Made by a program: the position numbers and the translations under genes. Positions 18,405 to 24,698 of a DNA stretch of 35,031 nt are shown one piece after another (position 1 is the stretch's first letter; each line of letters opens with the position of its first letter). The DNA is from Ignavibacteriota bacterium (GTDB lineage: Bacteria > Bacteroidota > Ignavibacteria > Palsa-1295), in NCBI GenBank assembly GCA_025357895.1, contig JANYLL010000084.1, positions 1 to 35,031 on the forward strand, in the 5' to 3' direction. Under the pieces are notes generated by a model. That model had not been told where the DNA came from. It made no database searches and was given only the letters and a program-made list of their open reading frames with translations.

Positions 18405-18472
18405 AAAGTCGAAAATATAAAATCAAAAGTAAAACACATCCTTTTGTCTATTGACTTTATAATTTTGACTTC
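18405..18472. repeat. Imperfect 26-base inverted repeat before the RmlD-like gene
   Basis: The arms 18405-18430 and 18447-18472 match as reverse complements at 20 of 26 positions, with a 16-base spacer. The right arm ends three bases before the ATG of the reductase gene, so folding of the transcript would hide the start region. Both arms are AT-rich and low in complexity, so significance is moderate. Confidence 0.45.
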
Positions 18473-18475
18473 CAG

Positions 18476-19435
18476 ATGAAAAGTCGTCATCGCGACCTTG
18501 TACTCATCACCGGTGTCCACGGTTTTCTTGGGCAGCATGTGCTTCGTACGTTTCTTGATGAAACACATTGCGACCTTATCGTTACTTCCCGTAATGAAAA
18601 ATTGCAGTTCACAGATGTTGCCGATGAGCCTCGTCTTCTTGCTTACCATAAACTTGATGTAACTGATCGCGCCTCAGTAAAAGATACTATTGGATTATTC
18701 AAGCCCGACGTGATCGTTAATTGTGCTGCAATGGTCAATGTTGATCTTGCTGAACATGAACGTGAATTAGCATGGAAAACAAATGTCAAGTCTGTAGAAC
18801 ATATCATTGAAGCAGCACGAAAAACCGATGGGCGGGTTGTTCATGTTTCATCAGATTATATTTTTGACGGGTCGAAAACTCCGTATGCTGAAAATGCGTC
18901 ACCGAGTCCTCTCAATTATTATGGCAGAACAAAACTTGCGAGTGAAAATGCTTTGCGAAGTTCAGGCGTGAATTATTGCATCATCCGCGCTGCATTTTTT
19001 TACGGAATTGAAGTTCAAAAAAAACCGAGCTTTGCTTTTAATGTCATCAAAAATTTAATTAACGACGAAACTTTCGAAGCGTTCGATGATCTTTTTGCTC
19101 CTCCCACATTGATCGATGATGTTGCTCTTGGTGTGGTTCGTGCAACTGAATATAATAAAAATGGAATATATCATATCGCTGGACCTGAAATGATCTCGCG
19201 TTATGAATTCGCTAAACGCATTGCAACCACGCTCCGTCTGAATCCTGAACTCATCATTCCAATTCCTTTCTCTGTAACGGATACTCGCGCTGAGCGTCCG
19301 CGGCATTCTTCCTTTATTACCTTAAAAGCACAAACCGAACTCGGTCTTCGCATCACCGGTATTGACGAAGGCTTACATGTTATGGTCAGAGGAATCCATG
19401 ACATGGAAGATGCAAGACAGATTGTGTATCAATAA
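18476..19435 (+). CDS. RmlD-like extended SDR, dTDP-4-dehydrorhamnose reductase family
   Basis: 319-residue NAD(P)-dependent sugar-nucleotide reductase-like protein. The Rossmann nucleotide site is TGVHGFLG (12-19). DVTD (61-64) and NCAAMVNVDLAE (82-93) are typical of RmlD, as is SSDYIFDG (125-132), which carries the catalytic Ser/Thr region. Tyr149 and Lys153 form the YxxxK catalytic pair. RmlD makes dTDP-L-rhamnose, but no rmlA, rmlB or rmlC lies nearby, and the family includes other reductases, so the substrate is open. The ATG at 18476 has no Shine-Dalgarno and lies next to the right arm of an inverted repeat. It is 84 bases after the T9SS protein on the same strand; a functional link is not evident. 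Confidence 0.87.
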   Translation: MKSRHRDLVLITGVHGFLGQHVLRTFLDETHCDLIVTSRNEKLQFTDVADEPRLLAYHKLDVTDRASVKDTIGLFKPDVIVNCAAMVNVDLAEHERELAWKTNVKSVEHIIEAARKTDGRVVHVSSDYIFDGSKTPYAENASPSPLNYYGRTKLASENALRSSGVNYCIIRAAFFYGIEVQKKPSFAFNVIKNLINDETFEAFDDLFAPPTLIDDVALGVVRATEYNKNGIYHIAGPEMISRYEFAKRIATTLRLNPELIIPIPFSVTDTRAERPRHSSFITLKAQTELGLRITGIDEGLHVMVRGIHDMEDARQIVYQ

Positions 19436-19472
19436 ATTTTGCACATATTGATTAAATTAATTCCCAAAATTT

Positions 19473-19490
19473 AAAAAAAGGTTCTCACCT
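19473..19490 (-). terminator. Weak possible terminator of the Kelch gene
   Basis: On the minus strand AGGT-GAGA-ACCT is followed by a run of T (19478-19473). The stem is only 4 bp, but the position, 35 bases after the Kelch gene's stop, suits an intrinsic terminator. Two more small palindromes (CCTGA/TCAGG and CAGGAA/TTCCTG) lie between it and the stop. Confidence 0.3.
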
Positions 19491-19524
19491 GAAATCGAAT
19501 CAGGAAATTCCTGCTTGACATCTT

Positions 19525-20748
19525 CTATTCCTTCACAAACCGAATTGTCGATGCGTCATTTCGTATAAGATAAACACCAGATGGGTAATTTCTGATATTA
19601 ATAGCAATTTCATTGTTAAAAAAAGAATTGGCATTATTATAGATAATTCTTCCAAGAAAGTCGAAGATTTTGATATGACCAGAGACGTTTCGAACTGTAA
19701 CTGAGCTAGTCGCTGGATTTGGAGTGATTGAAAGTGAAGTACTCTTTTGTTCAGATGAAACAGTATTTATCGCTCCCGGTGTCAATACTTCTACATCATT
19801 CGTCGAATGATGTGGTCTGTAGCCGCCAAAGGTATAGAACAATCCGTTGTATACTTCCCCATTCAGACCAATTCTACTTGTAAATTCCCCGGAATAATGA
19901 GACGTTGTCCATGTCTTTGTCGCTGGATCAAAAATTTGCTGTTCAGTTGTATCCGGGTGGTTTAACCATTCGATCGGAAATGCAGAGCCACCTCCACCCA
20001 CGACATAGATTTTTCCACCGATGACTCCACTTGTGTGGAAACCTCTTCCTGTAAATATGTCAGAAACTATATGGTCTATGAATGTGGACGTCGTTGGATC
20101 GAATATCTGAACAGTACTTAAAAGGCTAACTGCGTCTTGTCCACCAATCAAATAGATTTTACCATCGATAACGTTCGAGCTCATACCTATCAGAGGAGTA
20201 TATTGCCCTGTCGTTTTAATGCCGCTCCAAGTATTTGAAGCAAGGTCAAATACTTCAATTGTATCAACTGCAGGAGCGCCGAAGCCACCAGAGCTACCTC
20301 CAAAAAGGTAGATACGACCATTTACTTCTGCACAAGTACTATTATCACGCGGTGTATAATGTCCAATCGTGGGTAGAGTCATCAAAGTTTTCGCCCGAGG
20401 GTCAACGATGACAATCTCCGTGTTCGTTTGGTTTTTATGATATCCTCCTATAAGATAGATTTTATTCCCAGCTGTGCAGTAAGCCATCTCAGAGTATGAG
20501 CTATCATCACCGACAAAGACTGGCGAGCTCCAGAGTTCTTTGACAGGATCAAAGCACTGTATTTGTGCTGTAGACTCGTCACCACCGATGAGATAGATTT
20601 TATCGTCGACGATTCCTGATGCTGCGTGATATCGAGCGTTAAAACCCGTTGCTATGTCTCGCGTCCAAACGCCCTGAGATAATATTATGTTTGGCGCAAC
20701 GAGCGCAATGAAGAATAATGCAATTCCGGAGTATGCCTTATTGTACAT
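19525..20748 (-). CDS. Secreted Kelch-repeat protein with T9SS sorting domain
   Basis: 407-residue exported protein. The start chosen is ATG 20748, next to a signal peptide (MYNKAYSGIALFFIAL...ILSQ); an in-frame start at 20823 would add 25 residues without signal character and run into the fusA terminator. About six Kelch blades follow, seen from repeated IYLIGG or related motifs (DKIYLIGG, NKIYLIGG, GRIYLFGG, GKIYLIGG, GKIYVVGG, GLFYTFGG), each followed after ~20 residues by a FDP..W-type strand. This makes a beta-propeller, probably for binding. The C-terminal ~70 residues (SITPNPATSSVTV, IFDFLGRIIYN, YPSGVYLIR, FVKE) are a type A T9SS sorting signal. It is a second T9SS substrate in the window, with a propeller of a different type from the Asp-box protein. 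Ligand unknown. Transcribed after fusA but separated by its terminator. Confidence 0.9.
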   Translation of the reverse strand: MYNKAYSGIALFFIALVAPNIILSQGVWTRDIATGFNARYHAASGIVDDKIYLIGGDESTAQIQCFDPVKELWSSPVFVGDDSSYSEMAYCTAGNKIYLIGGYHKNQTNTEIVIVDPRAKTLMTLPTIGHYTPRDNSTCAEVNGRIYLFGGSSGGFGAPAVDTIEVFDLASNTWSGIKTTGQYTPLIGMSSNVIDGKIYLIGGQDAVSLLSTVQIFDPTTSTFIDHIVSDIFTGRGFHTSGVIGGKIYVVGGGGSAFPIEWLNHPDTTEQQIFDPATKTWTTSHYSGEFTSRIGLNGEVYNGLFYTFGGYRPHHSTNDVEVLTPGAINTVSSEQKSTSLSITPNPATSSVTVRNVSGHIKIFDFLGRIIYNNANSFFNNEIAINIRNYPSGVYLIRNDASTIRFVKE

Positions 20749-20810
20749 AGTAACTACGGAACGCTGAAATGAAGGAGGTAATTCCGAGTAAGAACCACAA
20801 CCAAAATATA

Positions 20811-20834
20811 AAAAAGGGCACATGCAATGTGCCC
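20811..20834 (-). terminator. Intrinsic terminator of fusA, palindromic repeat-like
   Basis: On the minus strand GGGCACAT-TGC-ATGTGCCC is a perfect 8-bp hairpin (20834-20816) followed directly by TTTTT (20815-20811), 33 bases past the fusA stop. The flank reads CGTAGGGGC before the hairpin. From memory this resembles interspersed palindromic repeats seen in many environmental genomes, so it may be a repeat family member doing terminator duty. Confidence 0.8.
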
Positions 20835-20866
20835 CTACGATTCGTAATTTTAATTAGTAATTATCT

Positions 20867-22963
20867 TTACGCAGCCACAGCTTTCCCCTTCTGCATTTCG
20901 ATGATCTGCTCCTGAACTGATTTCGGAGCGTCTTCGTAGCGGGCAAATTGCATCGAATAGATGGCGCGTCCCTGTGTCATCGAGCGAAGCGTTGTTGCAT
21001 AGCCGAACATATCCGATAACGGAACGCTGGCTTTGATGATCTGTGCATCGTTACGCGAGATCATACCTTCGATCTTGCCGCGGCGCGATGACAAGTCACC
21101 CATGACATCACCCATGTAATCTTCAGGTGTAATGACTTCAACATCCATGATCGGCTCAAGCAGAACAGGCGTTGCTTTTCTGCAGGCTTCCTTAAATGCC
21201 ATCGAACCTGCGATCTTAAATGCCATTTCATTCGAATCAACTTCATGGAAGCTTCCGTCGAATAAACGCACTTTAATATCTTCAACAGGATATCCTGCAA
21301 GCACACCGGTTTTCATAGCTTCCTGAATACCTGCGCTGACCGGCTGAATATATTCTTTCGGCACCGTACCACCGACGATGTCATTAATAAATTCATAACC
21401 CTTTCCTGATTCATTCGGCTCGACATCGATCCAAACGTGACCGAACTGTCCGCGTCCGCCGGATTGGCGAACGAACTTACCTTCCTGTGTAACCTTTTTC
21501 TTGATTGATTCTTTGTAAGCTACCTGTGGCTTGCCGACATTTGCTTCGATCTTGAACTCGCGTCTCATGCGGTCAACGAGAATTTCAAGATGCAATTCGC
21601 CCATTCCCGATAGAATGGTCTGTCCTGTTTCTTCGTCAGTCTTGACTCGGAAGGTCGGATCTTCATCGGAAAGTTTTTGTAACGCTTCGCCCATCTTTTC
21701 CGAATCTGCTTTTGTCTTAGGCTCAACTGCCAAAGAGATAACAGGCTCAGGAAAGATCATGCGCTCTAAAATTATCGGATCGTCTTCGTCGCAAAGCGTA
21801 TCGCCCGTGCGAGTTTGCTTCAAACCAACGGCTGCGCAAATATCACCTGTATATGCCTGCTCAACATCTTCACGGTGATTAGCATGCATACGCAAAATGC
21901 GGCCGATACGTTCTTTCCTTCCTGAAACAGTATTGAGCACATACGAACCCGCTTTCAGAGTACCTGAATAGACGCGGAAGAATGTAAGTTTTCCAACAAA
22001 AGGATCGGACATGATCTTGAACGCAATAGCTGCAAACTTCTCATCGTCACGCGGTTCGCGTTTGATATGGTCGGTAAGATTGAGATGATGACCTTCGACA
22101 GCACCAACATCTACAGGGCTTGGAAGGTAATCCACGACGGCATCAAGAAGCTGCTGAACTCCTTTATTCTTGAATGCAGATCCGCAAAGCACAGGAATGA
22201 TGCGGCTTTCGATCGTTGCCTGACGAAGAACTTTCATAACTTCTTCAGGAGTGATATCTTCACCTTCAAGATATTTCATCAGAAGTGAGTCATCAACTTC
22301 TGCAACAGCTTCAAATAATTTCGTGCGCCACTCTTTTGTGATCTCTTTTAAGCTTTCAGGAATTTCCTGAATATCAAAATTCTTGCCAAGTGTAGAATCG
22401 TTGTTATAGATCATTGCCTTATTTGCGACAAGATCAATAACTCCGGCATAAATATCCCCCTGTCCGATCGGAAGATTGATCGGAATAGGGTTAGCGCCTA
22501 AACGCTCTTTGATCATTTTAATGACATGATAGAAATCTGCGCCCGTGCGATCCATCTTATTGACGAATGCAATGCGAGGGACTTCGTATTTATTTGCCTG
22601 ACGCCAAACAGTTTCTGACTGTGGCTCGACTCCGCCAACGGCGCAAAAAAGCGCAACAGCTCCATCAAGCACGCGAAGTGAACGCTCAACCTCAACGGTA
22701 AAATCAACGTGACCGGGAGTATCGATGATCTGGATCTGATGCTCACGCCAATCGCAGGTCGTAGCAGCGGATGTAATAGTGATACCGCGCTCTTTTTCCT
22801 GCTCCATCCAGTCCATAGTAGCACCGCCTTCATGAACTTCGCCCATGCGGTGAACAACGCCTGTATAAAAGAGAATGCGCTCGGTCGTTGTTGTTTTTCC
22901 GGCGTCGATATGCGCCATAATACCGATATTGCGCGTTTTATCTAATGTGAATTTGCGTGCCAT
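20867..22963 (-). CDS. fusA: Elongation factor G
   Basis: Translational GTPase that drives ribosomal translocation and, with ribosome recycling factor, splits ribosomes. The 698 residues are standard. G-domain motifs are AHIDAGKT (17-24, G1), DTPGHVDF (81-88, G3) and NKMD (135-138, G4). Switch I (GITITSAATTC, 60-70) is intact, and domains II to V are complete, with GRGQFGHVW in domain IV. Start is ATG 22963 with AAGG six bases upstream. It is not in a str operon: rpsL, rpsG and tuf are absent and the flanking genes are unrelated. That suggests either a relocated main copy or an EF-G paralogue. The canonical sequence favours a functional EF-G, but EF-G2-type paralogues cannot be excluded from this window. 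Confidence 0.97.
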   Translation of the reverse strand: MARKFTLDKTRNIGIMAHIDAGKTTTTERILFYTGVVHRMGEVHEGGATMDWMEQEKERGITITSAATTCDWREHQIQIIDTPGHVDFTVEVERSLRVLDGAVALFCAVGGVEPQSETVWRQANKYEVPRIAFVNKMDRTGADFYHVIKMIKERLGANPIPINLPIGQGDIYAGVIDLVANKAMIYNNDSTLGKNFDIQEIPESLKEITKEWRTKLFEAVAEVDDSLLMKYLEGEDITPEEVMKVLRQATIESRIIPVLCGSAFKNKGVQQLLDAVVDYLPSPVDVGAVEGHHLNLTDHIKREPRDDEKFAAIAFKIMSDPFVGKLTFFRVYSGTLKAGSYVLNTVSGRKERIGRILRMHANHREDVEQAYTGDICAAVGLKQTRTGDTLCDEDDPIILERMIFPEPVISLAVEPKTKADSEKMGEALQKLSDEDPTFRVKTDEETGQTILSGMGELHLEILVDRMRREFKIEANVGKPQVAYKESIKKKVTQEGKFVRQSGGRGQFGHVWIDVEPNESGKGYEFINDIVGGTVPKEYIQPVSAGIQEAMKTGVLAGYPVEDIKVRLFDGSFHEVDSNEMAFKIAGSMAFKEACRKATPVLLEPIMDVEVITPEDYMGDVMGDLSSRRGKIEGMISRNDAQIIKASVPLSDMFGYATTLRSMTQGRAIYSMQFARYEDAPKSVQEQIIEMQKGKAVAA

Positions 22964-23025
22964 ACGAATCCTTGTCTTAAAATACCTTAAATTTGTACTG
23001 AATTATAACTTGATCTATATAAGAA

Positions 23026-23043
23026 AACGCCAAAGCTGGCGTT
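23026..23043. repeat. Palindromic element upstream of fusA
   Basis: AACGCCA-AAGC-TGGCGTT is a perfect 7-bp hairpin in the 211-base divergent gap between fusA (-) and the exported protein gene (+). No T-run follows on either strand and neither flanking gene ends here, so it is not a terminator. The minus-strand form GGAGAACGCCAGCTTTGGCGTT has the look of an interspersed repeat. Confidence 0.5.
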
Positions 23044-23174
23044 CTCCAAAGCTTGTTTTATAGCCTGTTATAAACGATAAAGGTATATTTTTGGTTCAAA
23101 TTCTAGGGAAAATTTCTTGAACATATCAATAAATATCCCTGTTTGCCTACAAATTGATTTCCAATCCATTTATT

Positions 23175-24077
23175 ATGAAAAAATTCTTTCTGTTTTTTAG
23201 TAATCTTCTATTTATTGCTGCCAATCTCCACGCTCAATCTGCCCTGCCAGACACAGAAAAAATTAAGGCTATGACAACTCAGCTCAATGCTGCGATGCAA
23301 GCACAAGATTACAAAACTTCCGCTTCGATCGGCAAACAACTTATTGGTATTGGCATGAATGGCAACGATATCTATTTTGCCGAGGCTGCCGCATTGGGAC
23401 TTTCAGGTGATAAGACAGGCGCAGTTCTGTATTTCGATACTGCCGCATCCAAGGGTTTCAATAATGCCAATAATTGGCAGATGTTCACCGCGATGCTCGG
23501 CATTTCAAACGATCCGGTTATAACGAAGGATGGAGAGATCGTCAAAAAAAACAGCGAGAAAAATTCTTCCGTTGAAGCCAAGGATGTCAATCCAGAATTA
23601 CATAAACTTTATCTTGCGGATCAGAATGAGCGTACCGGAATATTTTCATCGAAGGGTCTGGATACGGTAAAAGTACTTCAACTAGTACATAACGATAGCC
23701 TGCGCAACAAACAAACGTATGCGTTATTAAAGAACAACTCTCTCAAAACCGCCCGAGATTTCGAAGAAGCAGGATTAATATTACAACATGGACATGATAC
23801 GAGCGATTACTGGACAGGACATCAACTGGCGCTTGCCTCGATAAAACTTGGCAACAATGGCGCCAAATGGCTTGCCGCCGCAACGCTCGACCGCTATTTT
23901 GTTGCCCAGCATAAACCTCAGAAATATGGGACGCAAAGTTTTTTTAATGAAAAGACAGACAAGCTAGAACTCTATGCAGTTGATCCCGCAGTAACCGACG
24001 CCGAACGCGCCGAATGGAACTGCCCACCACTTGCTCATGCTCTCGATGCAGCGAGTGCAGTTTATGATAAGAAATGA
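23175..24077 (+). CDS. Exported protein with DUF6624-like C-terminal half
   Basis: 300-residue protein of unknown function. ATG 23175 is chosen over 23154 because it begins the signal peptide MKKFFLFFSNLLFIAANLHAQ-type leader. Residues ~25-110 (KIKAMTTQLNAAMQAQDYK, then AEAAALGLSGDKTGAVLYFD) form helix pairs like tetratricopeptide repeats. The second half has LYLADQNERT, ARDFEEAGLILQHGHD, HQLALASIKLGNNGAKWLAAATLDRY and YGTQSF. That pattern (D-R, AA-x-I-x-QHG, LA..G...A.WL, DR, GTQ) recalls DUF6624 proteins; this is from memory and unverified. A TATTTTTG -7-like motif lies at 23086-23093 without a matching -33. The stop overlaps the start of the next gene as ATGA, so the two are probably translationally coupled. 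Confidence 0.75.
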   Translation: MKKFFLFFSNLLFIAANLHAQSALPDTEKIKAMTTQLNAAMQAQDYKTSASIGKQLIGIGMNGNDIYFAEAAALGLSGDKTGAVLYFDTAASKGFNNANNWQMFTAMLGISNDPVITKDGEIVKKNSEKNSSVEAKDVNPELHKLYLADQNERTGIFSSKGLDTVKVLQLVHNDSLRNKQTYALLKNNSLKTARDFEEAGLILQHGHDTSDYWTGHQLALASIKLGNNGAKWLAAATLDRYFVAQHKPQKYGTQSFFNEKTDKLELYAVDPAVTDAERAEWNCPPLAHALDAASAVYDKK

Positions 24078-24622
24078 TTCTGCCTATGCTTGGCGATTAC
24101 CATCAATTCCCGGAAATAATACTGCGATCCGTCGTTGTCTATCTTGTCATTCTCGGAGCTTTCAGACTTGCAGGAAAGCGGCATATATCACAGCTTTCGC
24201 TGATTGATTTTGCACTGATCTTACTTATCTCAAACGCTGTTCAGAATGCAATGGTGGGTACAGACTCATCGCTTGGCGGAGGAATAGTTGCTGCCTTTTC
24301 ACTTCTTGCAGTAAATCTTATACTTTCGCGATTTATTTTTAAGAATAAATCATCACGTGAGTTTTTAGTAGGCGAACCAAAATTGCTTGTACGCAACAGT
24401 CAGGTAATTACATCCACAATGGATCATGAAGAGTTATCCGAAGATGATCTCAATGAAGCAATTCGCGAACACGGTTTTGCATCATTGAAAGAAGTACGAA
24501 CGGCGATTTTAGAATTAGATGGTTCAATTTCAATAATCCCCTACCCGCAAGACGGAGAACATATCGAGCACCATCTTGCGCCGATCATGAGGAAAAGACG
24601 GGGAAAGAAGAGGATGCTTTAA
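24074..24622 (+). CDS. DUF421 (YetF-like) membrane protein
   Basis: 182-residue inner-membrane protein of the DUF421/YetF family. The family signature RLAGKRHISQLSLIDF (31-46) followed by LLISNAVQNAMVG (50-62) is clear. About three membrane segments span residues 15-88, and a cytoplasmic alpha/beta domain follows (EPKLLVRNSQ, LNEAIREHGFASLKEVRTA, ILELDGSISIIPY). The family's role is not established; Bacillus members have been linked to membrane or spore physiology. The ATG at 24074 overlaps the stop of the exported protein gene, so both are made from one transcript and a periplasm-to-membrane partnership is possible. An in-frame ATG at 24086 is an alternative. The gene is followed by a double palindromic element and the convergent Fn3 gene. 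Confidence 0.9.
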   Translation: MILPMLGDYHQFPEIILRSVVVYLVILGAFRLAGKRHISQLSLIDFALILLISNAVQNAMVGTDSSLGGGIVAAFSLLAVNLILSRFIFKNKSSREFLVGEPKLLVRNSQVITSTMDHEELSEDDLNEAIREHGFASLKEVRTAILELDGSISIIPYPQDGEHIEHHLAPIMRKRRGKKRML

Positions 24623-24632
24623 GGGTTAGTAG

Positions 24633-24685
24633 AACGGACATTCCTGTCCGTTAGGGGAAGTGACTGACGGATAAGAATGTCCGTC
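24633..24685. repeat. BIME-like pair of inverted palindromic units
   Basis: Two hairpins lie between convergent genes. AACGGACA-TTCC-TGTCCGTT (24633-24652) has a perfect 8-bp stem. GACGGATA-AGAA-TGTCCGTC (24666-24685) has 8 bp with one G-U. Read on the opposite strand, the second unit is ACGGACATTCTTATCCGT, 16 of 18 identical to the first, so the element is two inverted copies of one palindrome, the layout of REP/BIME elements. It may also block read-through from both sides. Confidence 0.7.
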
Positions 24686-24698
24686 CCACCGATCAAAT

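Noticed and set aside
19525..20823. Longer Kelch protein starting at 20823
   Set aside because: The added 25 residues lack signal features and overlap the fusA terminator; the signal peptide starts at 20748.
23052..23093. Full promoter for the exported protein gene around TATTTTTG (23086-23093)
   Set aside because: The -7 match is exact but no TTTG-like box lies 19-21 bases upstream (nearest is about 30), so it is not listed as a feature.
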